The notes: a model not told the origin generated them from the letters alone. Counted from the first letter of the stretch, positions 10,311 to 23,989 are shown. The stretch: DNA of 64,000 bases from Austropuccinia psidii (GCA_023105745.1 JALGQZ010000011.1:45786698-45850697), one strand, 5' to 3'. Numbers and translations: made by a program.

Positions 10311-11540
10311 ACCATGTTTAATAATCAACTACCTAGATATTTCCATTTCCAAAAAAAAGTAATTGAGGAAATGGTTAGGACCAAACCAGTAGAAGCTTTT
10401 CATACATTCAGCTCATCAAATTTTCCTGAAATAATTAAATGGTTAGGACCAAACCAAATTTACATTATTTTTGAACTATATGCAGCCTCACTTGAGCCAA
10501 AGAAAGTTCCATAAAGATTAATAAACGAGTAATTTAAAAGCTTTGAGATAATTAAGATAATTATAACTCTTTTTTGTATGATTCCACTTAATAAAAAGCC
10601 TCCGAATGAATCATGTTTAAAGCTTCTAGAATTAAAAACTATAAAAAATCCATATGTAGTTGTTAATAATATAATTAAAGCTCAGTAATCAATTTTTATA
10701 TATCAAATTAATCCATTTGAAAATCCAACTCCAGCTTTCAAGGATCTTCAGAAATTAATTATCACATTAACTCACTTGGCTAATAATGAATAGAAAATTA
10801 CTAATAATCCATACTTATTAGGAGGTACCATGAAAGGGTTTATGTTTTTTCAAGGATCATATTTAAGAAAATAAGCAGGTTTATATTTCAGAAAACCAGT
10901 ACTAACTCTTCAAGAAATTAAGTAGGATAAGGAAATGTGGAATAAATTAAAGGAATTCAATCAATTAATTCATTCAAGTATTATTCACTTTTCAAAAGGT
11001 TCTGCATATGATAATCAAGAAATAATTAATAATGCTACTTTAAAAAATTTAAGTCAAACAGAATGGGATACTCAAGAATCTCATCACCTTAAAACCTTCT
11101 CCAATTTCATTATGACTAAAGATGTATTTTTAAATAAACCACATAATGATAACAAAGACCTTAATACTTGTACTTATGGTATTTTTTTTTCTTAGTTAGA
11201 AATCAGATTTTGAATTTATTCCTTATTTCTTTCCCCCCCTCTGTTCATGACCTTCACTTTCCTGAACTTTGATTTGAGTTTGATTTTTTAAAAAAACCTG
11301 GAATAATTAAAATTTTATTTAAAATACAATCCCTGAATCATCACATAACCAAACCACTCAAAAGACTTATAAATCATTAAGATTTCAAAAAATTTGAATT
11401 TTATTTTAGAATAAATAAGAAAATTATTAAATTTAGGACAAAAATTACATATTATGGATTTAAATAAAGAAGAATCCAAATTTTTTGAGAAAAATGAAAA
11501 TGATTTACAAGATTAATCTTTAATAACTAAAATCTTTTGA
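10311..11540 (+). pseudogene. Tet/JBP-like dioxygenase of Harbinger copy B (broken)
   Basis: Colinear with the copy A dioxygenase: two copies of the ATGGTTAGGACCAAACCA motif at 10371 and 10439, a middle block with GGTMKGF near 10825, FRKPVLTLQEIK near 10890, FSKGSAYDNQ near 10998, and LNKPHNDNKDLNTCTYGIF at about 11132-11190. This copy keeps the HxD iron motif (HND) that copy A lost. It is broken by many stops (for example within 10680-10930 and TAG near 11195) and runs down to a decayed C-terminus near 11540. It has no counterpart of the 59-nt insert at 824-882. Confidence 0.55.
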
Positions 11541-11702
11541 AAATTTCCATTTTTTTTCCTTCTTTTGAAGAAATCCAAACTATTTAGATGTTAATAAATA
11601 ATGTTTGATTTATATTATATTTTATTTACAAATAATAATTATGTTCATACCAAAGTAATGTTTGAGGTTTAACTTTCTCTCCCATATTAATAATATTTTC
11701 TA

Positions 11703-13641
11703 TGTGAGCCTTTGAGATATTACCACATATCCAAAAAGTTCACAAGAAAAATTCTATCATAATTATAATAATTATCTTAAAACCAGTGAAAATACCATAA
11801 ATAGGTACAAAATCTGAATTAAATCAAAATCTAATGAGTAAAGATTTGAAATAAATTACACCATTAGATTCCTAATGGTAAAATACACATATCTCATAAA
11901 AATGACATATCTGAAAAGTCAATAATTACTGAAGAATAAGTAACAATACCCTAAAAAAGACATCAAATATTATTTAACTCAGAAACCAATGGAACAACAT
12001 GTGAAATGAATTTTACAATTCAATTCCCCATAGATATTTACACACAAAACAATTATTTTACAACTCTCTAAAGTCAAAAGTTAAGGAATTAAGCTGAATA
12101 TATGCACTTTTTTGCTCAATGCATATATTCATGGTTTTCAGCTTATATATCTTGAAATTTACAAGATAGAGAGTTAAGCCAAAGATAAATTCACCACCTA
12201 ATTACTTTAAAAACACAGATATGAACTTTATTTTACAAGTTATAAACAAGGTTACAACTTGTGAAGGTTTATTGAACCAAATCCCCAGAGCTGTTGACCA
12301 CTTTTTTGCAAAAGTGGTCCAAACTTAAAAAGAAGTAGATAATCAGATTCTACTAGTTTATACGTGAAGAATTATATAATTTTTATTATAATATTTAAGG
12401 TATAACCCCTTGAAATCAAGGTTTGAAGTTTAAAATATCAAATTTCAACAGAAAAAAGGAGTTACAAGGAAAATATCAAAAATAGAGTTTTGATTATTGA
12501 ATTAAATGATATTTGCAGTTTGATAATAACATTCCAAGCTATCATAATTCACTCTTAGAGTAGCTTTAGCGTATATAAATGAAAAATTATTAATGATCAA
12601 AGTTTAAGCTTAAAATTGATCATTTATGATCACTCACAGTAATCTTATTTTACATTTAACAGATATACAAGTGATACAACTGGTGAATACAATTATATTA
12701 TGATTAATACTAATAAAATCCACAAAGCTTAGTCTTCTTCCAAGCCTATGATGTCATCAAACGTGCAGTTATAGTGACAACTCTAAATAATGGCGTAATA
12801 ATGAGATAAGATGGTTTGATCATGCCCTAATCATCACTAAACCTTAAAGCACTGATCATTTCCAGTGAATACCATCATTAAACGTCTATTATAAGTCTAC
12901 TGGAGTCTATAAGGGAGGTATTTACTATAAATAGAGCTCTTTTTACTCTATTTTCCCCACAGACACATCAAAACAATTAAACAATTAAATCAAAAAAGGT
13001 AAAATCTTTCATTCTTTATATATAAATTTCTTATATTATCAAAGACAAAAAGCTATCCTTATCATAATCATCATTTTAAACATGATTAATTCAATTGTAC
13101 TCTTGTTTTGTTAGAAATCTCTTAAAAATCTTATTTCCATGTAAAAATCAAAAAATTTGTAATTTCTTTTATTTTTCTTTGTAAATAAGATTTAAATAAT
13201 TTGTATTTAAATTATCTGGGGTAAATTCTTCCAAAAGTTTTATATTAAGCATCAAAAGTAGTTTATTTTCTATTATTACTACTATTAATAATTCTTCCAT
13301 TAATATAAATAGTATTTATATTAATATATAACTTTAATATTAGTAATATTTCAGTTATAAATTGTTTTTATTAATGAAAAACAATTTCTTACACCTTTAT
13401 TATTTGTTTTTAACAACAATAAAGAGCTCTTTAATATATTTATCTATTATATTATTTTTTCTTAATATAAACTATATTATTATATTTATTTAATGGTATA
13501 ATTATTTTTACACCATAATTATGATAATTCCTTATTATTTTAATTATTTTTATCTTATTTATTATATTTAGAACAATATTCAGAGTACAATAAGTGAAAT
13601 ATTAGTAATTTTTACTTATTGTTTCATAGTTAAACCTTACA
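11703..13641 (+). repeat. 5' LTR of the Gypsy element
   Basis: 1939 bp, beginning TGTGAGCCTTTGAGATAT and ending AAACCTTACA, so TG...CA ends. Colinear with the 3' LTR (20228-23989 minus insert) and the solo LTR at 54073-56060. Confidence 0.9.
12926..12934 (+). promoter_or_regulatory. LTR TATA box (TATAAATAG)
   Basis: TATAAATAGAGC is preserved at the same place in all three LTR copies (also 23274-23282 and 55306-55314), despite heavy divergence elsewhere. It is followed about 30 bp downstream by TTTTCCCC, a likely transcription start region for the retroelement RNA. Confidence 0.6.
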
Positions 13642-13660
13642 TTTGGGGGCCGGGCTGTGA
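13642..13660 (+). other. Candidate primer-binding site
   Basis: Directly after the 5' LTR lies TTTGGGGGCCGGGCTGTGA, a strikingly GC-rich block in AT-rich DNA. Its TGG within the first few bases suits annealing to a tRNA CCA 3' end. I could not name the tRNA. Confidence 0.45.
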
Positions 13661-14123
13661 GATTTACTTAAAAGCCCTTTAAAAAAAGAGTTTAATTGGG
13701 TTTATCCAATTATAAATTATATTTATAGCCTTAAAAATAGATAATAAATCTATTTTTATTGATTTTGAAAGATTTAGAGGAATTTGGAAATCAATTTTAC
13801 TGTCTTACACATGGTTTTTCACATCCTCAGACTTTCAAGAACTTTCTTTGAGTGACTCTAGTGATTAAAAGAGATATTTTATAAATTACAAATTAATTTT
13901 ATATTATAAATTAATTTCATAAAAGAATCATCTTTATTTTTCATTTTATTTTTAGAAATTTAAAAATATAAAAAATCAAATAAAAAAGTTATTTTTATTC
14001 AATTTTTATTCATTTCACTTATTCTGAGATATAAAAGCAATTTTTATGAGGAAAAATTGCCATATATTACCAAAAATAACACTTCTTATATAAAAGACTT
14101 ATATTTATTTGTCTTTTTTAGTG

Positions 14124-16110
14124 CTTAAAGACAATCAAACCACTGTTGACAGATTGGTGGAAGAAACTTGCCCAAGTCCTCCAACACCAATTTTCATCAA
14201 GAAAAAGAAAACTAAGAAATTAGACTTTCCAGGACCCACTATTCAGGACTCTGAAGGTGAGTACCTCCTTTATAAGTTACCATAAAAAGAAATTATTGTC
14301 CTGAAATATTTTTACTTTTTTATTTTCTTAAATTATGACTACCAGAAGAGGTTCCCAATACTCCATCCAATCAGATGGAGCTGGACTCAGAGGTAGAATT
14401 GATCCTCCAAAAGGGAAAAGAAACGGCAATATCCCCAGTGGAACAGAATCCACACAAGGAAGTGCCTTATCCCAAAGGCAAGTCCCAGAAATTCCCATGA
14501 TATCTGAACCAGAGTTAGAACTAAGTATTAGTAACTCAAACAGGTACAAATCACATTCATAGGGCTCAGATAGACATTTACATGAGCAAGTACAAGCAGT
14601 ACTACCCAGTGTACAAAGACAAGGCCTGGGAAATGTTGCCACAAATACACCAAGGAGTGATGAACTCCTGGCACATCCTCAAAACGTTCCTCAAAGAGGA
14701 GGAAATAGTGAGATACTCCAATGGATGGAATCCACTATCATCCAAACCTAAAATCAAAAAGATAAAGGATTACCATTCCAAAAAGAAGGAGGCAACCAAG
14801 GAAGAATCCCCAAGCCAACCCACTTCCCCAAGAAGGGAAGAAGGACAAGAAAAATAACTGGAGAAAACCATATTCCCCAAGCTACAGGATTCCAAAAATC
14901 CAAAAAGATGCCATGCACAATTTCTTCAACATGGCCAGAACTTTGATGGAATTCAAGGACAAGGAGGAGCAAAGAATGAGACAGCCTCATTTCCCAGAGA
15001 AATAACCTTGTCCCCAGATGTTTTAAATACTTTAACAGAAATTATAAATAGTATTTTACCTCTTAAAGAAATTAAAAACAGTTTATTATCCTTACAAGAA
15101 ATAAATAACAACTTATCATTTTTAACAAAAATCTTTGTACAAAACAAGAAAGAAATTGATAACATTGAATTTATTGTTAAAAATAATAAACCAAAAGTTT
15201 TAATTGACAATACCCAAAAATTAATACAAGGACAACAGGAATTGTATAAATATATAAAAGATATCAAAGATAAAGCTTTGAAAATCAATTATGATGTGAT
15301 TATTGATAATCTTACAGAAAAATTAAACAAATTAAGTATTTCTGTAGAGAAATTTGAAGAGAAGACTTCATCACACCAAAAATTACTTCTAGAACATGTA
15401 GAAAAAAGTGATGAAGCAAGAATGCATCTGAAAGATGAAATTCAAAGTGAACTAAGACTTATTACTGAAAAAATGGATAAAATAAGTGAGGCTAACCTAA
15501 ATATTCCAAAGTTATCAACACCATTTTCACACATAAGAAGTACTGTTAAACCAAAAGAAGACATAAAAAACCATTCATGACAGACTTGAGTCATCAAGAC
15601 AATAACCAAGTCTTAATGAAGGAAGCACCTCAATTAAAAGAATGGCCAACATTCACAGGAGAAGGTGAATATGACCATATTTAATTTATTAAAACAATTT
15701 ACATGTTACAAGAACATTATGCCATACCAGATGAATTGATCACTGCCAGATTACACTCACTTTTTGAGAAATCTGCAAAAAGATGTTATTATGGCATAAG
15801 GCAAACAAATGGCGAAAATACCTGGTCTTGGTGGAAGAAATAAATAATCACCAAGTGGGCTAATGATGCCTGGAGGTACAAAATATAAAATGCATTTAAA
15901 AATTCCTTCTTTGACCCAGACAAGGATAAAACTTTGACTTGGTTCTTAGAAAAAGTTGAAAGATTGAATGCACTGTACCCAGAAATGTCACAAAAAATGG
16001 TACACATGAAATTACTTAAGAAATGTGGAGGAGAATTGAAACATTCCCTGAGAAGCAGGTGTATAGAACCATGCTCCACAGAAGAGTATAGCAATGCACT
16101 ATAAGACATA
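14124..16110 (+). pseudogene. Gypsy gag region (broken)
   Basis: Encodes the capsid precursor. The first part (14124-14252) may be joined by a GT-AG intron (GTGAGTACC at about 14254 to CTACCAG at 14345) to 14346 onward, where Glu/Pro-rich sequence follows. A clear coiled-coil-like open stretch lies at 15008-15580 (Leu/Asn/Lys-rich, about 190 residues). The capsid core follows in another frame from about 15581 with EGEYDH, WSWWKK, RYKI and LTWFLEKVERLNALYPEMS. A 1-nt loss near 15575 and stops at about 15682, 15841, 15886 and 16102 break it. The zinc knuckle itself falls just downstream at about 16243-16284. Confidence 0.7.
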
Positions 16111-18500
16111 ATGACAAGGACAAAAATTGGCAGAACTTGGAAGAAATTGGACATTAAAAGTCCAAATAAGCCATTTATCAAGAAAGATAAACCAAGAGAA
16201 ACTTTCAAGACCAGCACAGCCAACAGTAAGGAGCAAAGAAAGTGCAACAAATGTGGAGGTATTGGACACTTAGACATTAATTTCCTTAAAAAAGCAAAAA
16301 TCAATGAAATTGTGGAAAAAGAGGACCACAATGATAAAGAAGAGGAATCTGATTCTGAAAAGGACACTGAAGAATCAGAAACTTCTGAAAGTGATGAAAT
16401 TAATTCAATTAGTGCACAAATTAATAATATTGATTTAATATATGAAGTACTAGATGTCAATTCAAGCTTACCACAAGTTGGAACATCTGATAAAAGCCTG
16501 ACAAACATACAAGATGCCAAATTGTATAGAACAAAACCAGCAAAAGAAATGGGATATACAGCTGGTAAATCAAGTATAAGTATTTTCATGGTGAAAAACC
16601 AAGAGGAAAAAGTGAACTTAGATACAGGAGAATATTGTACCTGTATTTGTAAGAGTTATTTGAAAACAATTGTACCAGATTGGGAAGAAAAGCTCATACC
16701 AATACAAGGAGTGAAATTCAGTAGTGCAAGTGAAAGCATGAAGCCTCTTGCAATAATTGACTTAACACTCATTTTCCCTCATCCTTCACAATGTATCAGA
16801 TTGAAAGTAGAGCTTGTAGTAATGGAAAACTGCAATAGTAACCATTTTATACTTGGAAATTACTACTTTTCAATTTATGTCATAGATATCTCTAACCAAA
16901 AGGATAGATATTTTACCATAGGAGACAATAAAAGACAAAAATTTGGCTTCTTCAATAACATAAAACAAATTAAAGTTATTAAGAATGAAGAAAAAATCCC
17001 AGAAAAGGATTTTTCATAGATGAACAACTGAAAGAGGCAGAATTCAAGCATGAATTAACAGCAAAAATGAAAGAAAAATTGATTGAACTCTTATTTAAAT
17101 ATAAGAATTCCTTTGCAACTGACAAAGAACCCCAAGGTACCATAATTGGAAATGAGGTAGATATAATCCTTAATGTGGAAAAACCTTATCCACCTCTATT
17201 AAGAAGAACAGCTTACCCAGCTAGCCCAAGAGCCAGAGAATCTTTAAAGGTACACATGAAAGAATTAATAGACCTTGGAGTATTAAGGAAAGTAGGACAT
17301 AATGAACAGGTAGAGGTCACCACAACTGTCATTATGACCTGAAATAATGGAAAATCAAGGATGGTAGGGGACTTTAGAGCTCTAAACACCTATACTATCC
17401 CTGACAGATATACAATACCCAGAATCTATGAGACATTAACACAATTACCTCAGGCTAAGTTCATTACAGCCATGGATTCTCTAAAGGGTTTTTATCAAAA
17501 TTTCTTAACAGACAATGCCAAGAAACTACTGAGGATAGTAGTCCACTGTGGAATTTTTGAATATCTAAGAATTCCATTTGGTATAATAAATGCACCTTCC
17601 CATTACCAAAGGATGATTAATACAACATTTCCTAAAGAATTGTCAGAAGGATTGTTAATTATTTACATTGATGATATCATAGCTTGCTCAGAAACTTGGG
17701 ATAGCCACTTAACAAGACTAGAAAGAGTCTTTCAAAAGATAGTACAAGTAAACATGAAAATCTCCTTGAAAAAGTGTCATTTTTCATACAGTGCACTAAA
17801 AGCACTAGGACATGTCGTATCTGGACTATGTTTAGGCATGGATAAGAACAGAGTAGCAGCAGTACTATTGAAGCCAATGCCCCAAGCCAAAAAAGAAATG
17901 CAATTGTTTCTAGGATTTGCTGGTTATTACAGACAGCATATAAAAGATTTTTTAAGAATTGCTAAGTCCTTGTATAAGCTCTGTGACCAACAGACAGTCT
18001 ATGAAATGACTGAAGAAAGATTCAAGGCATATGAAGAATTGAAAAATTCCTTAACAAATGCCCCATTTCTTCTGATGCCAGATTGGAAACTACCCTTTAA
18101 ACTATACATTGATGCTTGTGGAGAAGGACTAGGTGATGCACTACACCAGACACAAATCATCAACAACAAACCTGTTTAAGGACCAATTTTCTTCATTTCA
18201 AGGCAAATAAAGCCAACAGAAGCAAGGTATGGAGAAAGCCAAATGGAATACCTCTGCTTAGTGTGGGCTTTGGAAAAATTACACTATTGTTTGGATGGAA
18301 CAGTGTTTTATTTAATTACAGACTGCAATTCTGTAAAATACTTATTAAACATGAAAACTCCAAATAGACATATGCTAAGATGGAAAATTGCCATCCAAGA
18401 ATATAGAGGAAATATGACTATAGCTCATAAATCTGGTAATATTAATAAAAATGCAGATGGTCTTAGCAGATGGGCTCTGGCAAATACACCTGAAAATCCA
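16111..18500 (+). pseudogene. Gypsy pol: zinc knuckle, protease, reverse transcriptase, RNase H (broken)
   Basis: Continues in frame from the gag core. CNKCGGIGHLDINF (about 16243-16284) is a CCHC zinc knuckle whose last Cys is Phe. The acidic linker EEESDSEKDTEESE follows. The aspartic protease is marked by LDTGEYCTC near 16618. Reverse transcriptase covers about 17180-17960, with [33 protein letters not shown] and the catalytic YIDD in [12 protein letters not shown] at about 17661. RNase H starts with [16 protein letters not shown] near 18100 and ends with [16 protein letters not shown] near 18430-18475. Defects: a frameshift near 17010, TGA at 17340-17342 and TAA at 18177-18179. Confidence 0.85.
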
Positions 18501-20109
18501 GCATGGGTACCACAGGAAGAGCACCATATAGAAGGCATATGTGTTAAATATATTGGCACAGAATTCTTTAATCAAGTTAAAAAAATCTATAAAGTGGACA
18601 AAAACTGCCATATCTTATGCCAACTTCTAATGAAATACTGTAAAGAACCATTACTTTCATCTAAACTAGATGAAATATGGAAAAAAGCTTATGATGAAGG
18701 AAGATTCCACCTCCTTGATGGAATACTCTACCATAGAACTAAACATACATTTCTTATGGCTTTAAAAGATAGAACTCTGATAAACACTATACTACATGAA
18801 TTTCATGATAGTGTTGCAGCTGGACATCTCTCAGAAGACAGAACACTAGAGAGGGTAAAAACCTGCTCTTGGTGGCCAAATTGGAAGAAAGATGTTGCAG
18901 AATACTGCCAAACCTGTGACAGATTCCAGAACACAAACAGAGCCACAGGAAAGAAATTTGTAATGATGATCCAAATCCAGAAACCAAACTCCCCTTGGGA
19001 AATAGTTCACATGGATTGGGTAACAGCCTTACCTCCAGGAGGAGACAGAAGTTATAATGCATGCCTAGTATTAGCTGACAGATACAGTGAAACTCCAATG
19101 CTCTTACCATGTCACAAGGATGACACAGCGCTATGGAAACAGCCATAATGATATGGAATAGGGTCATTAGCCACACAGGCTTATTCCAAAATATCATAAG
19201 TGATAGAGACCCAAAATTCACTTCAACATTATGGACAAACCTGCATAACCTGTTTGGAACAAATTGTCATTCTCAACAGCTTACCAGCCCCAAACTGATG
19301 GTCTAGCAGAAAGAATGATACAGACATTAGAAGAAATGATTAGGAGATTCTGTGCTTATGGCCTACAATCCAAAGATTCTGATGGCTTTACCCATTATTG
19401 GTGTACATTAATACCAGCTCTTGAACTGGAATATAAAACATCAATCCATTCTTCAACTGGAAAAACACCAGCAATGCTAGAAAGAGGCTGGAATAAAAGA
19501 AATCCTTATGATACCCTCAAAAAGGACTTAGTGGATATACACCCAACAGCAAGTAGCTTCAAGTCAATGCTTGACAAAGCAAGACACCATTCAAACAGAT
19601 GTATGCAAGATTCTTCCAAGTATGCAAAAGAAAGATGGGATAAAAGTCATACACCACCTGATTTCAAAATAGGAGACTTAGTCCTAACGTCAACTCTAAA
19701 TTTCAATAATATAAAAGGCCCAAAGAAATTGAAAGATTCCTTTTCATTACCATCTATGATAAAAGCACTACATGGACCTAATGCTGTTCAAATAGAGCTC
19801 ACACATGAATTAATCAACAAACAACCAACTCTCCCTGTAAGTCTGATAAAGCCTTGTAGCTCAAGTGACAAGAAATTATGTCCACTAAGAAATGAACCCC
19901 CACTTGAAATACCCCCTTTAGAAGAAGGAGAAGAAAAGAAAATTGTGAAATTCGTTAAAAAAATAAGGACAAGAAACAAAAAAGAAAGGGAATACCTCTC
20001 AAGGTATAGAAATACAACTCAAGCAGATGAATGGCTACTTTAGAAGCATATAACAGATGCTGATAAGCTATCAAGAAGGTTCAGATATGAAAGAAATCCT
20101 AAAGAATAG
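18501..20109 (+). pseudogene. Gypsy pol: integrase and C-terminal chromodomain-like tail (broken)
   Basis: The integrase zinc-binding HHCC module reads [18 protein letters not shown] then CQTCDRF (about 18800-18930). The catalytic core shows [18 protein letters not shown] near 19002 (first Asp), SDRDPKFTSTLW near 19200 (second Asp) and QTDGLAERMIQTLE near 19290 (Glu). The core is split by frameshifts near 19130 and 19262. A GDLVL-type GPY/F region follows at about 19672. The end, REYLSRYRNTTQADEWLL, then after a TAG (20041-20043) KHITDADKLSRRF, has the form of a chromodomain, which in chromoviruses directs integration to marked chromatin. The frame ends at 20107-20109. Confidence 0.75.
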
Positions 20110-20215
20110 AAATATTAAGCATTATTGAGCTTCAAGACTAACAAAGTCTATTGGAGAGGTAGGAAAGTTGATGATACCCTAATCAACTATATCAGATTGT
20201 GGTACTATCTTTTTT

Positions 20216-20227
20216 GGTGGTAGGAAA
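20216..20227 (+). other. Candidate polypurine tract
   Basis: GGTGGTAGGAAA directly abuts the 3' LTR start TGTAAGCC at 20228, the position expected for the second-strand primer. Confidence 0.55.
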
Positions 20228-23200
20228 TGTAAGCCTTTGAGATATGACCACATATCTAATAAGGTCACAAGAAAAATTCTATAATAATTATACTTATAAT
20301 AATTATCTTAAAACTAGTGAAAATACCATAAATAGGTAGAAAATCTGAATTAAATCGGAATATAATAAGTAAAAATGTGAAATGAATCACACCATTAGAT
20401 TTCCCATGGTAAAATACACATATGTCATTTTTATGACATATCTGAAAAGTTGATAATTACTGAAGAATAAGTAATAATAACCTAAAAAAGACATCAAATC
20501 TTATTTAACTCAGAAACCAATGGAAAAACATGTAAAATAAATTGTACCATTATATTCCCCATACAGATTTACACATAAAACAATTATTTGACAATTCTCT
20601 AAAGTCAATACTTGTGAGCCTTAGAGGTATTTTCATATACCCAAAAGACCACAAACAAAAAATTAATATACAAACATAAATAAAATAAATTTATTTATAT
20701 TATTAAAATGAAAATTTAAATATAAATATTAATTCATATACAAAATCAAAAATTTAATTATAATTTAAAAATAAAAATACATCAAATTTGAAAATTGTAA
20801 AAACACATTTTTACTTGAAAAAATTAAGTAAAAATGAATTTTCAACAAAATTACTCAAAATAAAATAATTTTGGAAAAAAGTTAAATGAAATTTATCATA
20901 ACTCTTTATCTAACAAATAAAAATATAAAATTTATTTCACCATTGGATTCCTTATAAAAAATTAGGTGGGGTCACCTCTGAGTGAAATTTTTGTAACTCA
21001 ACTCTAAATAAGCTTAAATTAAGTTTTTTGTATTTTCTGTATAAAAATTGAAAATCCTCAAAACCTTAATTTTATTCAAATCATATGTAGTGTTAATAAT
21101 CAATTTTTGTGTTAAAATTGAGGTGTTTTGTATAGTTTAGAAGCTATGAGGAATTGAAGTATTTTCAATTGAATTCAATTGAATTGTCAAAATGTGCGGG
21201 TGTATTACATAAGTGAACTTTGATTTAAATATGAGGTGTCAATCATTACAGTAGTGTACTGTAAAGCTCAATTGAATTAAATATGTAAATTGTAAGTATA
21301 ATACATGATGAGGAATTAAAGGAAAAAATAACTTGGAAAGATTAAATTTGGGGGGGGAAAGGAACTCTAGCTCTAAGGGGGAGCCAGACCCCCAAAATCC
21401 TTGCTGACAGGTGTGAGAGGTCAAACTCCACGCAAGAGCTCATCACTTTTGGCCTGGAATTGAGTCACAGGGTCTGTGACTCAATTGATTTTGAGGTTTT
21501 GATACCAACCAGGGTAGTTTTAACTGTTTCCAAGAGGGTAAAACTACCCTTAAGATAAAAAAATCTTAGTAAAAACAGTTTTAGCTGATTTCTATGTCTC
21601 TTACACTCATTTTGACGTGTTTTGAAGGCTCTAGGACTGATATTAATATAGTAATGGCTGATTTAAGGGTCTAAAATGTCTAAAAACAGCAAAAAATGGC
21701 TAAAACCAGCCCTTTTTTGGTCTAAACAAGGTTTCAATGATGCCATAATTGACTTTTTTGTTGTCAGAGTTTTTTCCACTACTGACAAGAGTAAATTTTA
21801 CTTTTGGAGTAAGAAAATTGATGGCTATAAAAGAATGTCTTCTTTTCCCCACTTTTCTCTTCATGTTAGAATCTTTTCCTTTTATAGTTAGCTTAAACAC
21901 TATTAAACCAATCAATAAAAGATTCCAACCACCCTTTTCATATCATTTTAAGCCTTTTAACCACGTGAAAAAATCACTATAATCATTTTTACCCCTGAAC
22001 TACCCCAAAAGTTAATTAAAGCATCTTTCATCACTGTTAACTTTGTCACTTTGTTTCCAAATTCACTCTGGTCACTTTTGAGTGTGTTTTCTCTTTAAAT
22101 AACTTTTTAAAGACTTTTCTCTTTAATTAATTGCTTGCAGTTCTTTTCTCAATTAATTCCAATTGAAATTGCTCTTGAAGAAATTTCTTTTGTAGCCTTA
22201 AATATCTCTTGTAGAGTCTTTTTGGATAAATCTTTATTTTTGGTAAAACATTAATTTTTTATTATAGTATTTTTTTAGACTTACAAAGTTAAAAGAAAGA
22301 AAATTTGTGTGTTTTCTCTTTAAAAATACAATTTATTATTATTTTTAAATAATTTTACCTTATACAAATTTTGAGGACAGGAAAAGTACTTGATATTTTA
22401 TCAAAGTTTCATATCCACACCTTACAATACTTAAGGAATTATGCTGAATATATTCACTTTTTTGGTCAATGCATATATTCATGGTTTTCAGCTAATATTC
22501 CTTGAAATATACAAGATAGAGAGTTAAACCAAAAGGAAATTCACCACCTAATTACTGTAAAAACACAGATATGAACTTTATTTTACCAGCTATAAACAAG
22601 GTTACAACTTGTAAAGGTTTATTGAACAAAATCACTGGAGCTGCTGACAACTTTGTTGTGAAAGTGGTCCAAACTTAAAAAAAAGTGGATAATCAGATTC
22701 TACTAGTTCATACGTGAAGAAGGATGTAATTTTTATCATCATATTTAAGGTATAACCCCTTGAAAGCAATGTTCAAGGTTGAAATATTAAATTTCAACAG
22801 AAAAGATGAGTTACAAGAAAAATCATCAAATTAGAGTTTTGATAATGTAATAAAATGATCTTGGAAGCTTGATAAGGACTACCAAAATATAAGAATTCCC
22901 TCTCAGAATAGCTGTAGTGTGTGTAAATTCAAAGTTTTCAATGATCAAAGTTTAAGCTTAAAATTGGTCATTTATGATCACAGACTGTAATCTTATTTTA
23001 AGTTTAACAGTTATATAAGTGATAAATGTGGTAAATACTATTAGATTATGATTAATGCTAATAAAGCTTACAAATCTTAGGCTTCTTCCAAGCCTATTAT
23101 GTCATCAAATGGAGAGTTATATTGACAACTCTAAATAATGGCATAATAATGAGATAAGATGGTTTGATCATGCCCTAATCATCACTAAACCTTAAAATAA

Positions 23201-23989
23201 TGATCATTTCCCATGGATACCATCAGTACACGTCTATTAGAAGTCTACTGGACTCTAGAAGGGAGGTATTTAATATAAATAGAGCTCTTTATACTCTATT
23301 TTCCCCTCAGATGCATCAAAACAATTAAACAATTAAATCAAAAAAGGTAAAATCTTTTATTATTTATATTTAAATTTCTTATATTATCAAAGACCAAAAG
23401 CTATCCTTATTATAATAATAATTTTAGATTTGATTACTTCAATTGTACTCTTGTTTTGTTATAAATCTCTCAAAAATATTATTTCCATGTAAAAATCAAA
23501 AAATTTGTAATTTCTTTTATTTTTATTTGTAAATACAATTTGAATAAGTTGGATTTACATTATATGGTGTAAATTCTTCCAAAATTATTATATTAAGCAT
23601 CCAAAGGAGGTTATTTTCTCTTATTCTAATAATTTCTCTCTAATATTACTATTAATAATTCTTCCATTAATATAAATAGTATCTGTATTAATATATAACC
23701 TTAATATTAGTGATATTTTAGTTATTAATTGTTTTTTATTAATAAGAAACAACTCTTTACACCTTTATAATTTGTTTGTAACAATAATAAAGAGATCTTT
23801 AATATATTAATTATTAAATTTTGATATATTTATTTATTTAATAATATAATCATTTTTACACCATAATTATAATAATTCCTTATTATTATAATTATTTTTA
23901 TCTTATTTATTCTATTTATAATGCAATTCAGAGTACAATAAGTGAAATATTAGTGATTTTTACTTATTGTTTCATAGTCAAACCTTACA
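20228..23989 (+). repeat. 3' LTR of the Gypsy element, split by a solo LTR
   Basis: Two segments, 20228-20612 and 22432-23989, together about 1943 bp and colinear with the 5' LTR. It starts TGTAAGCC and ends AAACCTTACA. The junction sequence GTCAATACTTAAGG, uninterrupted in the solo LTR at 54449-54462, confirms the clean insertion. Confidence 0.88.
20613..22426 (+). mobile_element. Solo LTR of a second LTR-retrotransposon family
   Basis: 1814 bp beginning TGTGAGCCTTAGAGG and ending CACACCTTACA, flanked by a perfect 5-bp duplication ATACT (20608-20612 and 22427-22431). Its ends resemble those of the first family but the interior is different. No internal coding region, so it is a recombination footprint. 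Small open frames at 21676-21982 have no recognisable product. Confidence 0.85.

Larger units (their letters stand above)
11703..23989 (+). mobile_element. Ty3/Gypsy chromovirus-type LTR retrotransposon, full-length but dead
   Basis: 5' LTR 11703-13641, internal region 13642-20227, 3' LTR 20228-23989 (interrupted by a 1814-bp solo LTR). The pol order protease, reverse transcriptase, RNase H, integrase places it in Ty3/Gypsy, and the C-terminal chromodomain-like tail suggests a chromovirus. Flanks are TTCTA on the left and GTCTA on the right, a 5-bp duplication with one change. By eye the two LTRs differ at roughly one base in ten, so the insertion is old. It sits in the 3' coding end of the Harbinger copy B transposase. 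Confidence 0.85.

Noticed and set aside
14754..16589. Long minus-strand frames opposite gag
   Set aside because: Shadows of the gag/pol coding strand; Ile/Leu/Ser/Phe-rich complements with no family signature.
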